Of a DNA stretch of 64,000 nt, positions 9,143-18,553 are shown one piece after another. The position numbers and the translations under genes were made by a program. Position 1 is the first letter of the stretch; each line of letters opens with the position of its first letter. This stretch comes from Gilvimarinus algae. GTDB lineage: Bacteria; Pseudomonadota; Gammaproteobacteria; Pseudomonadales; Cellvibrionaceae. The stretch covers positions 62,001-126,000 of the forward strand of contig NZ_JAULRT010000059.1 of NCBI RefSeq assembly GCF_030518215.1, in the 5' to 3' direction. The notes beneath the pieces were generated by a model. The model was given only the letters and a program-made list of their open reading frames with translations. It did no database searches and had not been told where the DNA came from.

Positions 9143-9196
9143 TATGCTGTCTGTGATTTAACTACACATTATGTATGCCTCTATAAGGTGTGAGCA

Positions 9197-10933
9197 GTGT
9201 CGATAAAAATCTATTACGATGGCAAGTGTCCGTTCTGCCGCTCCTACACCCAGTATCTGCGCTTAAAAGAGTCTCAGGGGGAGCCTCAGCTTATCGATGT
9301 GCGGATCGACGAAGCGTCTCGGTTGATGCTCAGGAGCGAAGGATTTGATTTGGATCGAGGTATGGTCGTTGATGTAAAAGGGCGGTTATACAGCGGTGAA
9401 AAAGCTGTTGCTGTACTGGCTGGTTTGAGTAGTAAATCAAACCTGTTCAATCGTATTAATGGTTGGCTGTTCTCTTCAGTATATCTCGCTGCAATATTTT
9501 ATCCGGTGTTAAGGCTTGGGCGAAACTTGGTATTGCTGGTTTTGGGGGTTCGCCCTGTCAACGAAAATCCTGAAAATCAAAATTTAATACTTTTTTCATG
9601 TTGCTGGGGCTTCTTTAGTGTTTTGCACGTTCTGGTTTACTCCTACCAGTACGGGGTTGACCTATTTTGGTCTACCTATTTGGTGGCTGCTGCCGGCTTT
9701 CTACTCTTTGTTCGGCCGGATAAGGTTCTTTTGCTTCTTGCGTTGTTGTTGCTTGGCGTTTTTGACGCTTGGCTACAAATGCCATCTTTTTCTAATCACA
9801 CGATTATAAAAAACTTTTTTTTGTTGGCAATAATTTTCTCTGGGTTGACCTGCGCGTGGCGGGGTGACTCTTGGTCCGACTGGTTTGAGGTGGTTGCGCC
9901 AGTAGGTCGAGCTCTTTTGCTAATGATGTATGTATTCGGTGTGTTCCATAAGTTGAATAGTGGCTTTTTGGATCCGTCAGTCAGTTGTGCCGTGGAGTTG
10001 TGGCGTAGCATGCCTTGGCCATTGTACTTGGTCGATTGGGGCTGGGCTAGGTATTTATTTATATATGGCACTTTGATTGCAGAGGTGGCGATTCTAGTTT
10101 TCTTATTGGTGCCGCGGTTTCGCCATTGTGGCGTCTTGCTTGGTATAGCCTTTCATATGATGTTGGCGTTAAGTAATTACGCCATGTATACCGCCTTTTC
10201 GATGTTATCCGTAGTCTTACACATATTATTTATATCGCGGGCAAGTGCAAAAGCAATTATCGAGGACCCGTTAAGTCGACGGTTTTTATCGTTGTCTCGC
10301 TCTTGGAGGGGCTGGATTATAGCAGCTGCCTATCTTTCCGTGATTCGGGTTTTGGCGTGGATGAATGTATTTTGGGCGGTGACATTAGTTTGGTTCTTTT
10401 GGGTGGTGCCGTTTTTGTGGATTGTATTTAAGTATGGGAAAGACAAGCGTGATCATAGAGTCTCAGCTGTATTTTTTTCTAAAAAGCCGCTGTTGAATGT
10501 AATATCTCTGCTGTTTTTCGTTAATTGTATTACCCCTTATCTGGGATTAAAAACCGCGCAGTCCATTAATATGTTTGCAAATCTTCGCCTGGAAGACGGG
10601 GTCAGTAATCACTTGGTTCTCTCGTCGCCGCCCGGTCCATTTCTCTACCTCGAAAATGTAGTTAGAATTGTAAGTAGCACGGGAGTCGATTATTTCAATT
10701 ACGTAAAGGCAAATCAGCTATATATAACATACTACGACTTTTTAAATCGCCTTGAGCAGCATCCTGCTGCAATAGTAAGTTATGAACGGGAAGGCCATAT
10801 CTACTTGGATAAGACGGCCGAAGACCTTAGTGTGGAGATGGAAAAAGTGTTACACCCCGAATGGGTGAGAAAGTGGTTTCACTTTATTCCTGTTGATTTA
10901 AATACACCGAAAGCTTGCGCTTTAGATAGGTAG
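9197..10933 (+). CDS. Membrane protein: DCC thiol-oxidoreductase domain fused to HTTM-like domain
   Basis: A 578-residue protein whose N-terminal 110 residues look like a DCC family (DUF393) thioredoxin-like domain with the motif YYDGKCPFC. The rest is a polytopic membrane domain of about ten helices. Its motifs resemble the HTTM (vitamin-K gamma-carboxylase-like) family: HKLNSGFLDP, then GTLIAEVAILVFLLVPRFRH and FHMMLALSNYAMYTAF. A soluble tail of about 110 residues follows (NMFANLRLEDGVSNHL onward). It starts at GTG 9197 with AAGGTG upstream. It is the first gene of the AT-rich island after the pilA terminator. The substrate is unknown; a role in oxidising or modifying an envelope protein or lipid is conceivable but unproven. 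Confidence 0.75.
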   Translation: MSIKIYYDGKCPFCRSYTQYLRLKESQGEPQLIDVRIDEASRLMLRSEGFDLDRGMVVDVKGRLYSGEKAVAVLAGLSSKSNLFNRINGWLFSSVYLAAIFYPVLRLGRNLVLLVLGVRPVNENPENQNLILFSCCWGFFSVLHVLVYSYQYGVDLFWSTYLVAAAGFLLFVRPDKVLLLLALLLLGVFDAWLQMPSFSNHTIIKNFFLLAIIFSGLTCAWRGDSWSDWFEVVAPVGRALLLMMYVFGVFHKLNSGFLDPSVSCAVELWRSMPWPLYLVDWGWARYLFIYGTLIAEVAILVFLLVPRFRHCGVLLGIAFHMMLALSNYAMYTAFSMLSVVLHILFISRASAKAIIEDPLSRRFLSLSRSWRGWIIAAAYLSVIRVLAWMNVFWAVTLVWFFWVVPFLWIVFKYGKDKRDHRVSAVFFSKKPLLNVISLLFFVNCITPYLGLKTAQSINMFANLRLEDGVSNHLVLSSPPGPFLYLENVVRIVSSTGVDYFNYVKANQLYITYYDFLNRLEQHPAAIVSYEREGHIYLDKTAEDLSVEMEKVLHPEWVRKWFHFIPVDLNTPKACALDR

Positions 10934-10980
10934 GCTAGCCTAAGTATTCTCCCAGAGCAGTGTAATTTTCCTATTAACAA

Positions 10981-12846
10981 ATGGTTACCCCTGTGGATTT
11001 TTCTGACAAAGAGTTCTTAAGTTTGAGATCTGTCCAAGTATTAAGCATCAGTTTGGCATTGCTTCTTGCTATTGCTGTATTTGTCCCGGGCCTAGGGGGG
11101 GAATTTATTCTGGATGACGGCATAAACATTATTCAAAATCGCCTTCTATACCTGGAAACACTGAGCGTGGATGGTTTGCGGAATGCGGCTTTTAGTTTCC
11201 ACGATGGGCGGGGAAGCCGGCCGATACCGATGGTGAGCTTTGCAATGGATTACTGGCGCGCTGGAGGGATGCATGCGTCGACCTTTAAAGCAACTAATTT
11301 GGCTTTTCATGCGCTAACGACTTTCATTCTTATTTTTTTCTTGAGGCGCTTACTGCTGTTAATGGGTTGGGATTCGAGTCGTGCGTTCTGGGTGGGTCTA
11401 GGTTTGGCTTTAGCATGGGCTGTACATCCGTTGCAAGTGTCATCAGTTCTCTACGTTGTACAGCGTATGCAGACTATGGCTACGCTCTTTATACTGCTCG
11501 CAATGTGGTGTTATGTGGCTATGAGGCAGTTTCAGATAGATGGCGTCGGCCGCGGACGCCTGCAGGGCGTGGGTGTTATTATCTTTGGTCTACTGGCATT
11601 AGCATGTAAAGAAGATGCGCCTTTGCTTTTTGCGTACGTTTTGGCTCTTGAGTTGTCACTTCTGCGCTTTCAGGCTGCTGACGAAAAGGTATCTAGAGGA
11701 CTAAAACAAAGCTTCATAGTGCTTTCTTTCGTGGTTCTGTTTGGATACTTTTTTATCTTATTGCCCCAATACTGGCATTGGGCTGACTATCCTGGTAGAG
11801 AGTTCTCTTCCTGGGAGAGATTGCTGACGCAAGGGAGGGTTTTGATTATGTATTTAGGACAAATTATTGTCCCTCTACCGGATAATATGCCGTTTCTATA
11901 CGACAATTATGTCGTTTCAAGGGGCTTGCTGAAGCCATTAACGACTCTCCTTTCAATTTTACTAATTGTCGGAATACTGCTCTTGGCGTGGTTGTGGCGC
12001 TGTTATAGACCCTTGTTTTCCTTCGGTGTGCTCTTATTTCTATTTGGCCACTCCATTTCAAGTAATGTGATCCCACTGGAGTTGGTTTTCGAGCACAGGA
12101 ATCACTTTCCGCTTATTGGAGCTTTGATAGCAGTTTTTGAGCTACTAAAATTAGTCTGCGATCGCTTGACAGTAGAGAAATTTTCCAGACTGGCTTGCTT
12201 TGGTGTGGTGCTTATGTTGTTGATGTTTCTTACATTGCTGCGCTCCTTCACCTGGGGAGATCCCGTCCGACATGGCGAGAAGCTAGTTGAGCTGGCAGCT
12301 CAGTCCCCTAGGGCTTGGGCGCAACTTGGTGGCGCGTACTACGACAAATACAAAGAGTTAAGGGAAGAACGTTACTTGATTAAAGCAATTGAGGCAAATG
12401 AGACTGGGCTAGAGCACGTTCAAGCCCCATCATTGGCCACCAATATCGTAGTATACAAATCCATCTTAGGTCAGCCTGAGAGGGATGACTGGAATCTTCT
12501 ATACCGGATGCTTCGAGAGGGGACTTCTGAGTTGCAGAGCAAGCTGGCGGTTTGGACTTTGCTGGACAATGTGCGAAGAGGTACAAATTTAAGCGTTGAG
12601 GAGGTCGTTAACGCTATCGAAATTCTTGCGGAGAGTTTCGAGCTTGGGGCTGCGGAGTATTTGCAGTTGGCCGTTTTTGTGTTTAAAAGTGCCGATGCGG
12701 AAAGGTCGCTCCCTCTTTTTCTGGAATTTTCTCAAAGTGCTGAGGCGAATGATCCTAGGGTGGCGCGTATCGCTAAAGAGCTAGAAGGCGTCGGTAAGCT
12801 GGATTGGGCTAAAGAAATTTTGGCTGTAAATGTAGGCAAAATGTAG
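10981..12846 (+). CDS. GT-C (TMTC-like) membrane glycosyltransferase, copy 1
   Basis: A 621-residue protein with about ten membrane helices and a soluble C-terminal part of about 190 helical, TPR-like residues. After the first helix it has FILDDGINI, with Asp45-Asp46 in the position of the catalytic acidic pair of GT-C enzymes (PMT, TMTC). RPIPMVSFAMDYW and FKATNLAFHA then match the RP...SFA...N..H pattern of TMTC-like proteins, and HPLQVSSVLYVVQRMQT begins at His149. Such enzymes use polyprenyl-phosphate sugars on the periplasmic side. The gene has a tandem paralogue at 12914 and a DPM-synthase-like GT2 at 14785. A pilin or other surface protein is the suspected acceptor (inference). Confidence 0.72.
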   Translation: MVTPVDFSDKEFLSLRSVQVLSISLALLLAIAVFVPGLGGEFILDDGINIIQNRLLYLETLSVDGLRNAAFSFHDGRGSRPIPMVSFAMDYWRAGGMHASTFKATNLAFHALTTFILIFFLRRLLLLMGWDSSRAFWVGLGLALAWAVHPLQVSSVLYVVQRMQTMATLFILLAMWCYVAMRQFQIDGVGRGRLQGVGVIIFGLLALACKEDAPLLFAYVLALELSLLRFQAADEKVSRGLKQSFIVLSFVVLFGYFFILLPQYWHWADYPGREFSSWERLLTQGRVLIMYLGQIIVPLPDNMPFLYDNYVVSRGLLKPLTTLLSILLIVGILLLAWLWRCYRPLFSFGVLLFLFGHSISSNVIPLELVFEHRNHFPLIGALIAVFELLKLVCDRLTVEKFSRLACFGVVLMLLMFLTLLRSFTWGDPVRHGEKLVELAAQSPRAWAQLGGAYYDKYKELREERYLIKAIEANETGLEHVQAPSLATNIVVYKSILGQPERDDWNLLYRMLREGTSELQSKLAVWTLLDNVRRGTNLSVEEVVNAIEILAESFELGAAEYLQLAVFVFKSADAERSLPLFLEFSQSAEANDPRVARIAKELEGVGKLDWAKEILAVNVGKM

Positions 12847-12913
12847 CTACGGTCACCGTAAAAGGGGAAGGTTTGATGTGCAATTATAAGCGCCAAATTA
12901 AACTACTGAAAAG

Positions 12914-14788
12914 GTGAAGTCCTTGCACTTAAGTATTTGTTGGAATAGGTATTTATACGTATCCCTAGGCTTTACGATTGCAGTGGTTGCAGCAATTTTG
13001 CTGTCGATAGGCATAAATGGTGGTTTCTTTTTTGATGACCATTCAAATATCGTAAACAATACGGCGTTGAATGTGAGCGACTCAAGCAGTCTGAAAGACG
13101 TTATACGAGCTGCTTACAGTTTTGAAGCGGGCGGTGGGTCTCGCTCTCTAGCGATGCTTACTTTTGCTTTTGATTCGTGGCGATCTGATATGAATCCGGC
13201 TGCTTTTAAGGCAACCAATATTATCATTCATTGTCTCACCTGTCTTGTCCTATGCCTGTTTGTCCGGCAGCTACTTTTGCTTTCTGGTTGTAGTGTTAAG
13301 CGCTCTGAAATTTCAGCACTTGCGATCACTGCGGTATGGGCGATACATCCATTGCAGGTTTCATCTGTTCTGTATGTCGTACAGCGAATGCAGACCCTCG
13401 CCACATTGTTCACGCTACTTGCTCTGTTTCTATACCTTCGGATGCGGAATGCGCAGATGAAAGACCTGCATTGCCAAAGATATGGCATTTTGGCAGCACT
13501 TTCTGCGCTGCTTGCCTTCGCCTCAAAAGAGGATGCTGCATTAATACCTCTGTATTTGTTGGTTTTGGAAATAACAATTTTAAAGTTTAGGGGGAGTAAT
13601 GGTTTGGACTTGGAAGGGATGCGCCGAATCTATTATTTTTTGACTTTTATCGGCATCCTCATATATTTATTTGTTGTGATTCCCTATTTTTGGAGTTGGG
13701 AAAACTATTCTGGCAGAGATTTTAATAGTGTTGAGCGTCTATTGACTCAGGCTAGGGTTCTTACAGTTTACCTGCAGCAGATACTATTTCCCTGGCCAGA
13801 CTGGATGACATTTTTCTATGATCATATTTCCGTCTCCAGAAGCCTTCTGAACCCTCCGAGTACATTTTTTTCGATAGTGTTAATACTTATTGTTTTGGTG
13901 AGCGCTTGGTGTCTTCGTATCGTGCAGCCCGTATTCTCATTCGGGTTTTTGTTTTTTTTTGCAGGCCACTTCATGACAAGCAATGTCATAAGCTTGGATT
14001 TGGCCTATGAGCATAGAAATCATCTACCTATGGTCGGTGTATTCCTTGCAGTAGGAGATATTCTGTCGACAGTTGTCAGGCGCTATGGTTGGTTTTGTAG
14101 GAGTTCTCTGTTTTTTCTCTGTATTGTATTGTGTGTTGAAGGTCTGGCTACCGCTCGAAGAGCACACTATTGGGGGGATGATTTGCGGTTGGCTGAATAC
14201 CATAAACGCATAGCTTTGGAGTCTGAGCGCGCTTGGTTATCACTTTGCACCGCTCATTTTGAGAGGCATGGTATAAATAAGGATGGCAAACACCTCGCTT
14301 TAGCCATAGATGTTTGTCAAGAAGGGGCTAATCGTTTATCTCGATCTGCCATTTTGGTGAGTAACTTAGTTACCTACAAGGCAATCAATGGAACAGTTTC
14401 CTCGTCAGATTGGAAGCTATTAGAAAAGCGTTTGAGAGACGCCCCTATGAACATTCAGAATCAAGGGATTTTGTGGGCAACTCTTTTAAATGCCGAGCGA
14501 GGGCTTTTTAGTGAAAAAGATGAAAATGGTGTGCTCCAAACGATTAATATAATTGCAAGTAGAATTGAAATCCCCCCTGAGTCGTTGTTACGAATCGCTG
14601 TTTTTATCTTCAATGAAACGTATCAAACAGAAATGGCGCTCCCATACTTGAAGCGCGCTGCTTCTCAAATTCCTAAAGAGGATCCACTCATGGAGCTTAT
14701 TATTAGTAGGCTTTCTGAAGCTGGGAAGGATGATTGGGTGGAGCTTCTAAGAAATGTTAATCAGAAAAGTGTTAGGGGTAGTACATGA
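12914..14788 (+). CDS. GT-C (TMTC-like) membrane glycosyltransferase, copy 2
   Basis: A 624-residue paralogue of the preceding gene, starting at GTG. It shares the layout: first helix, FFFDDHSNI (Asp41-Asp42), HPLQVSSVLYVVQRMQT starting at His145, GRDFNSVERLLTQARVL, and EHRNHLPMVG before the last helices. The soluble tail differs more. Matching stretches use different synonymous codons, so the duplication is old, not an assembly artefact. Its stop overlaps the start of the GT2 gene (ATGA at 14785), which argues that both act together. Two copies may recognise different sugars or acceptors. Confidence 0.72.
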   Translation: MKSLHLSICWNRYLYVSLGFTIAVVAAILLSIGINGGFFFDDHSNIVNNTALNVSDSSSLKDVIRAAYSFEAGGGSRSLAMLTFAFDSWRSDMNPAAFKATNIIIHCLTCLVLCLFVRQLLLLSGCSVKRSEISALAITAVWAIHPLQVSSVLYVVQRMQTLATLFTLLALFLYLRMRNAQMKDLHCQRYGILAALSALLAFASKEDAALIPLYLLVLEITILKFRGSNGLDLEGMRRIYYFLTFIGILIYLFVVIPYFWSWENYSGRDFNSVERLLTQARVLTVYLQQILFPWPDWMTFFYDHISVSRSLLNPPSTFFSIVLILIVLVSAWCLRIVQPVFSFGFLFFFAGHFMTSNVISLDLAYEHRNHLPMVGVFLAVGDILSTVVRRYGWFCRSSLFFLCIVLCVEGLATARRAHYWGDDLRLAEYHKRIALESERAWLSLCTAHFERHGINKDGKHLALAIDVCQEGANRLSRSAILVSNLVTYKAINGTVSSSDWKLLEKRLRDAPMNIQNQGILWATLLNAERGLFSEKDENGVLQTINIIASRIEIPPESLLRIAVFIFNETYQTEMALPYLKRAASQIPKEDPLMELIISRLSEAGKDDWVELLRNVNQKSVRGST

Positions 14789-15645
14789 AGGAAATTTCTG
14801 TGATCCTCCCAGCGAAGAATGAGAGTGCTTCCGTGGGCCAAACAGTTTCACTGATTAAGAGTCATTGGGCTGGTGCTGAAATAATTGTTGTCGACGATGG
14901 CTCAACTGACGACACCGCCTGTGTTGCTGAGAGTTCTGGTGCGAGAGTTGTAACTCACCCCTATAGTAAGGGCAATGGTGCTGCGATAAAAACTGGTTTG
15001 CGCGCGGCGTCGAATAATATAGTTGTCTGTATGGATGCTGATGGACAGCACCGCGCTGAAGATATACTGGTTCTGTTGGAAAAGTTAGAGGCCGGCTTCG
15101 ACATGGTAGTTGGTTCGCGCAGTAGGCAGGGGCAGGCTGGGTTTCACCGATCGCTTGCGAATGGATTTTACAATCGATTTGCCAGCTGGATGGTAGGTCA
15201 CAAAATTGAGGATCTTACTTCCGGTTTTCGTGCTGTAAGGAAAGACAAATTCATGGAGTTTATTAGTTTGTTGCCTAATAAGTTTTCGTATCCAACGACT
15301 ATTACCATGAGCTTTTTCCGGGCTGGATACTCGGTTGGTTACGCTCCTGTAAATGTTTTGAGTAGGGCGGAGGGGTCAGCTAGTCATATTAGCCCGTGGA
15401 AAGATGGTGTTCGCTTTCTTTTGATAATTTTCAAGATCGGAACTTTGTTCTCGCCCTTAAAACTGTTTTTTCCAATTTCGTTGGTGCTAGGTTTAAGTGG
15501 GATTTCTTATTATGCTTATACTTATTTGACTGATGGAAGGTTTACTAATATGGGTGCGCTGCTATTCACTACGGCTATTCTCGTGTTTTTAATGGGGTTG
15601 GTTTCGGAGCAAATAACAGCGCTAATGTATAAGGGTAAAAATTAA
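14785..15645 (+). CDS. GT2 glycosyltransferase, polyprenyl-phosphate-sugar synthase-like
   Basis: A 286-residue GT-A enzyme resembling dolichol-phosphate mannose synthase. The N-terminal domain has ILPAKNESASVG, VVDDGSTDD, KGNGAAIKTGL and the metal-binding MDADGQH; SGFRAVRKDKF follows. Two membrane helices occupy the last 70 residues. Family knowledge suggests transfer of one sugar from a nucleotide donor to undecaprenyl phosphate on the cytoplasmic face. Translation is coupled to the upstream GT-C gene (4-base overlap), so it probably makes the donor for one or both GT-C enzymes (inference). Confidence 0.85.
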   Translation: MKEISVILPAKNESASVGQTVSLIKSHWAGAEIIVVDDGSTDDTACVAESSGARVVTHPYSKGNGAAIKTGLRAASNNIVVCMDADGQHRAEDILVLLEKLEAGFDMVVGSRSRQGQAGFHRSLANGFYNRFASWMVGHKIEDLTSGFRAVRKDKFMEFISLLPNKFSYPTTITMSFFRAGYSVGYAPVNVLSRAEGSASHISPWKDGVRFLLIIFKIGTLFSPLKLFFPISLVLGLSGISYYAYTYLTDGRFTNMGALLFTTAILVFLMGLVSEQITALMYKGKN

Positions 15646-15760
15646 GGGATCTCTTTCGCTGGGGGAAATGTGTCGCGGCGAATGGTCTCTTAGATTTTCG
15701 TTTAAGGTCATTTGCTTGAGAGCTTTTAATGGTATGTTTTAATGAAAATACGCGGCTTTC

Positions 15761-17014
15761 ATGACTAGTGGTGCTGTTGCTACAGCTACAATTCGAACTG
15801 GCTTGGTTCTTGGCGTGCGATTGCTCGTGCTGGCGGGAACGCTATTGCTTGTTGCGAGAATGCTTGGTTCTCAACAGTTCGGTGTTTTTGCTGGGGCGTG
15901 CTCTTTGGCGCTTTTTCTCGGCTCGCTTTCTTCATTTGGATCCCAGCTAATGATGCTGCGTGCAGTTTCAAAGAATGCAGAAAGTAGTGAGGAAATATTG
16001 TCCTATGCTATTCCCCTTGTGCTGCTCCTCGGCGCCATCGCTTTAGTCTGTTTCTTGGTCGTCATGTCGTGGGCTATTCCTTCCGCTCAAATTTCATTTG
16101 GCGTGCTATTGGCTATTGGATTCGCAGAAACCATTCTTCAGCCTTTCTTGGGATTGATGTCGGCCGAGCATCACGGTTTAGGGAGGGTTGCCAGGTCCCA
16201 AGCTTTGCAATTTTCTCCCTTAGCTTTAAGATTTATTTTTGCGTTGTTAGTATCCTTTATTGGCTTTCAGGATGTTCTGAGTGCTTATGCATTGGGCTAC
16301 TTCTTGGCATCAGTTGCGGCGTTGGTTTTAGGTGCATACTATCTTCCTAAGTCCTGGCCAAATTGGAGAAAATGGCGTGTTGTAACGCTTACTTATATCA
16401 GCGCTTCTTGCTCTTATGCTGCCATTAATTTCTGCAAATCTGGTTCCGCTGAGCTTGACAAAGCGGTTGCTTTAAAGCTCCTTCCGGTTGATCTGGTGGG
16501 TCTGTATGCGGCGGGGTCTCGTGTTTTGGGAGCGCTAATGCTTCCAGTTTCTGCTATGGTCGTTTCCGCAGTTCCTTATATATTTCGGTCTCAGGATGCC
16601 CATTTGCACGATACTCGTCGAATGGTTTTCTATATGTCTGGTGTCTCTTTTGCCTATAGTCTGTTTTTGCTGGTCGGGCTATGGATAGCTTCTCCATTCA
16701 TAGAAATAATTTTCGGAGATGGTTTCAAGGGGCTTTCGGAAATACTGCGCATATTTTGCTTTGCTATTCCTGGATTGTCGTTACGATTGGTTTCGGGGAA
16801 TGCTCTAATGGCGATTGGAAGGCCTTGGCTAAGGGTTGGCCTAGAGGTGATCGGGCTGGTTACTTTGGTGGCATCAAGTATATGTTTTGTTATTTTTGTT
16901 GGTGAAAAATACATGCCTTTTGCTGTCATTCTGTCTGAAAGCATTATGGGCGTTTTCGGCATCTTGATTCTTAGGTCTGTTCTGTATAAAAAGAGCATCC
17001 CCTCCTGCTTCTAG
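15761..17014 (+). CDS. Polysaccharide flippase (Wzx/MATE-like, oligosaccharide repeat-unit transporter)
   Basis: A 417-residue protein with about 12 predicted membrane helices and the polysaccharide-biosynthesis flippase pattern: an N-terminal LLVARMLGSQQFGVFAGACSLALFLGSLSSFG segment and a central RVLGALMLPVSAMV. Such proteins flip undecaprenyl-diphosphate-linked glycans to the periplasm. A 115-base gap with no recognised promoter separates it from the GT2 gene; asnB follows after 15 bases. No polymerase (Wzy) or ligase gene is recognised in the cluster. Confidence 0.82.
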   Translation: MTSGAVATATIRTGLVLGVRLLVLAGTLLLVARMLGSQQFGVFAGACSLALFLGSLSSFGSQLMMLRAVSKNAESSEEILSYAIPLVLLLGAIALVCFLVVMSWAIPSAQISFGVLLAIGFAETILQPFLGLMSAEHHGLGRVARSQALQFSPLALRFIFALLVSFIGFQDVLSAYALGYFLASVAALVLGAYYLPKSWPNWRKWRVVTLTYISASCSYAAINFCKSGSAELDKAVALKLLPVDLVGLYAAGSRVLGALMLPVSAMVVSAVPYIFRSQDAHLHDTRRMVFYMSGVSFAYSLFLLVGLWIASPFIEIIFGDGFKGLSEILRIFCFAIPGLSLRLVSGNALMAIGRPWLRVGLEVIGLVTLVASSICFVIFVGEKYMPFAVILSESIMGVFGILILRSVLYKKSIPSCF

Positions 17015-17029
17015 TGCCGAGGTTCTATT

Positions 17030-18553
17030 ATGTGTGGTTTCATCTTTCAGCTAAGTCAAAGGGCGAAATGTGCTGATGATTTTGGCAGGGCTTTAGAGCG
17101 AATTTCTTGGAGAGGGCCGGATGCTCAACGGATTGTCCGGTACAATCAAGGAAAAGTTCTTTTAGGCCACTGCCGATTGGCCGTAGTCGATTTGAGTGAT
17201 GATGCCAACCAACCAATGGAGTCCGTTTGCGGGCGATATGCTATTGTTTTCAATGGTGAAATATACAACCATGATTTTATCAGGAAAAAACTCAATTTAA
17301 AGTGTAAGACTAAGTCGGATACCGAGACTATTCTTGAGGGATACTCATTGGTTGGAGATGATATTTTCTCGCTCCTCGATGGAATGTTTTCTTTGGTCAT
17401 TTATAATCGAGCTACAGGCCAATGGACCGCTGCGCGAGATGCTTTTGGTATCAAGCCGCTGTTCATGTGGCGAAAAAATCAAGAGATAATTTTTTCTTCG
17501 GAGGCTTCAGTTGTTGCAAGCCTAGCAGGAGCCATTCCATGTCCTATTGCTTTAGCCGAATGGAGGGTGATTCGCCGACCGCTACCAGGGGCAAGTTTTT
17601 TTCAGGGTGTAGAGGAAGTTACCCCTGGCCAGGTCGTTAAATCGTCGGGAGAGACCTTTTTTCATTGGAAGTGGGCGGCGGCAAATGAGTCCTTCGAGCA
17701 AAGTGCTTTTGAAGAAAGGGTCAGGCGCAGCGTTGATTTGCATGGAATGAGTCATGTTGAAAACGTTTCTCTGCTAAGCGGAGGGTTAGATAGTGCTATT
17801 GTTGTTTCCTTGGCTGGCACCAGCGCTGCATACTCAGTAGGGCTTGAGTATAATAATGAGTTCGAAGGGGCGCAAGAGACCGCTGATCTGGTGGGAGCCT
17901 CTTTAAAGAAAGTATCGGTGTCAGAAGACGAGCTGGTCTCTACTTGGAAGTATCTGACCCGTCTTCGTGGTGAGCCGCTCAGTTTGCCAAATGAAGGATT
18001 AATTTACAATGTTTGCCGGAAAATGACCCCACAGCAAAAAGTTGTTCTTACCGGAGAGGGGGCGGATGAAATATGTTTTGGGTACGATCAGATATTTCGT
18101 TGGGCCTCAGGCTTGAATGAGCTTGACACGCATGCTTTTCTTGATCTGTACGGTTATTCTGCTGATTGTCGATCTGAACGTTTGGAGTCATTTGTAGATC
18201 TCCTGAAAAGAGGTAAAAGCCCCATAGAGTTTGTTGAGGATTTTTTCCTCTTAGTTCATTTGCCATGTTTGCTTAGACGAATGGATTTTGCGTCAATGGC
18301 CGCCTCTAAAGAGGCTAGAGTTCCGTTTGTTTCTAAATCACTCATAGGGTATTGCTATCGCCAGCCGTCATCGTTAAAAATCAATTCGCTAGAGTCTAAG
18401 CTCCCAATTCGAAAATTCGCAGAGAGGCTTGGTTTATCTGGAGCATTACAGCGAAAAAAAATTGGATTTTCTGCTCAATTTACTTCTAATGCTTCTAGAA
18501 AGGAGTCTTACAGAAGTTTTCAGGATATAGTTTTGGGGGAATTGAAATGGTGA
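17030..18553 (+). CDS. Asparagine-synthase-like glutamine amidotransferase of a glycan cluster
   Basis: A 507-residue protein with an N-terminal class II glutaminase domain (Cys2 of MCGF, RGPDA, GHCRLAVVDLS, NGEIYN, SDTETILEG) and a C-terminal AsnB-type ATP-pyrophosphatase domain (LSGGLDSAIV, GEGADEICFGY, EARVPF). It is shorter than usual AsnB (about 550-640). In surface-glycan clusters such enzymes amidate sugar carboxylates; the nucleotide-sugar dehydrogenase at 21300 would provide a uronic acid. Plain asparagine synthesis cannot be excluded. It overlaps the next gene by 7 bases. Confidence 0.85.
   Translation: MCGFIFQLSQRAKCADDFGRALERISWRGPDAQRIVRYNQGKVLLGHCRLAVVDLSDDANQPMESVCGRYAIVFNGEIYNHDFIRKKLNLKCKTKSDTETILEGYSLVGDDIFSLLDGMFSLVIYNRATGQWTAARDAFGIKPLFMWRKNQEIIFSSEASVVASLAGAIPCPIALAEWRVIRRPLPGASFFQGVEEVTPGQVVKSSGETFFHWKWAAANESFEQSAFEERVRRSVDLHGMSHVENVSLLSGGLDSAIVVSLAGTSAAYSVGLEYNNEFEGAQETADLVGASLKKVSVSEDELVSTWKYLTRLRGEPLSLPNEGLIYNVCRKMTPQQKVVLTGEGADEICFGYDQIFRWASGLNELDTHAFLDLYGYSADCRSERLESFVDLLKRGKSPIEFVEDFFLLVHLPCLLRRMDFASMAASKEARVPFVSKSLIGYCYRQPSSLKINSLESKLPIRKFAERLGLSGALQRKKIGFSAQFTSNASRKESYRSFQDIVLGELKW

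Noticed and set aside
10981-14788. Tandem copies as an assembly duplication
   Set aside because: The shared protein blocks differ at many synonymous positions and the ends diverge, so both are real genes.
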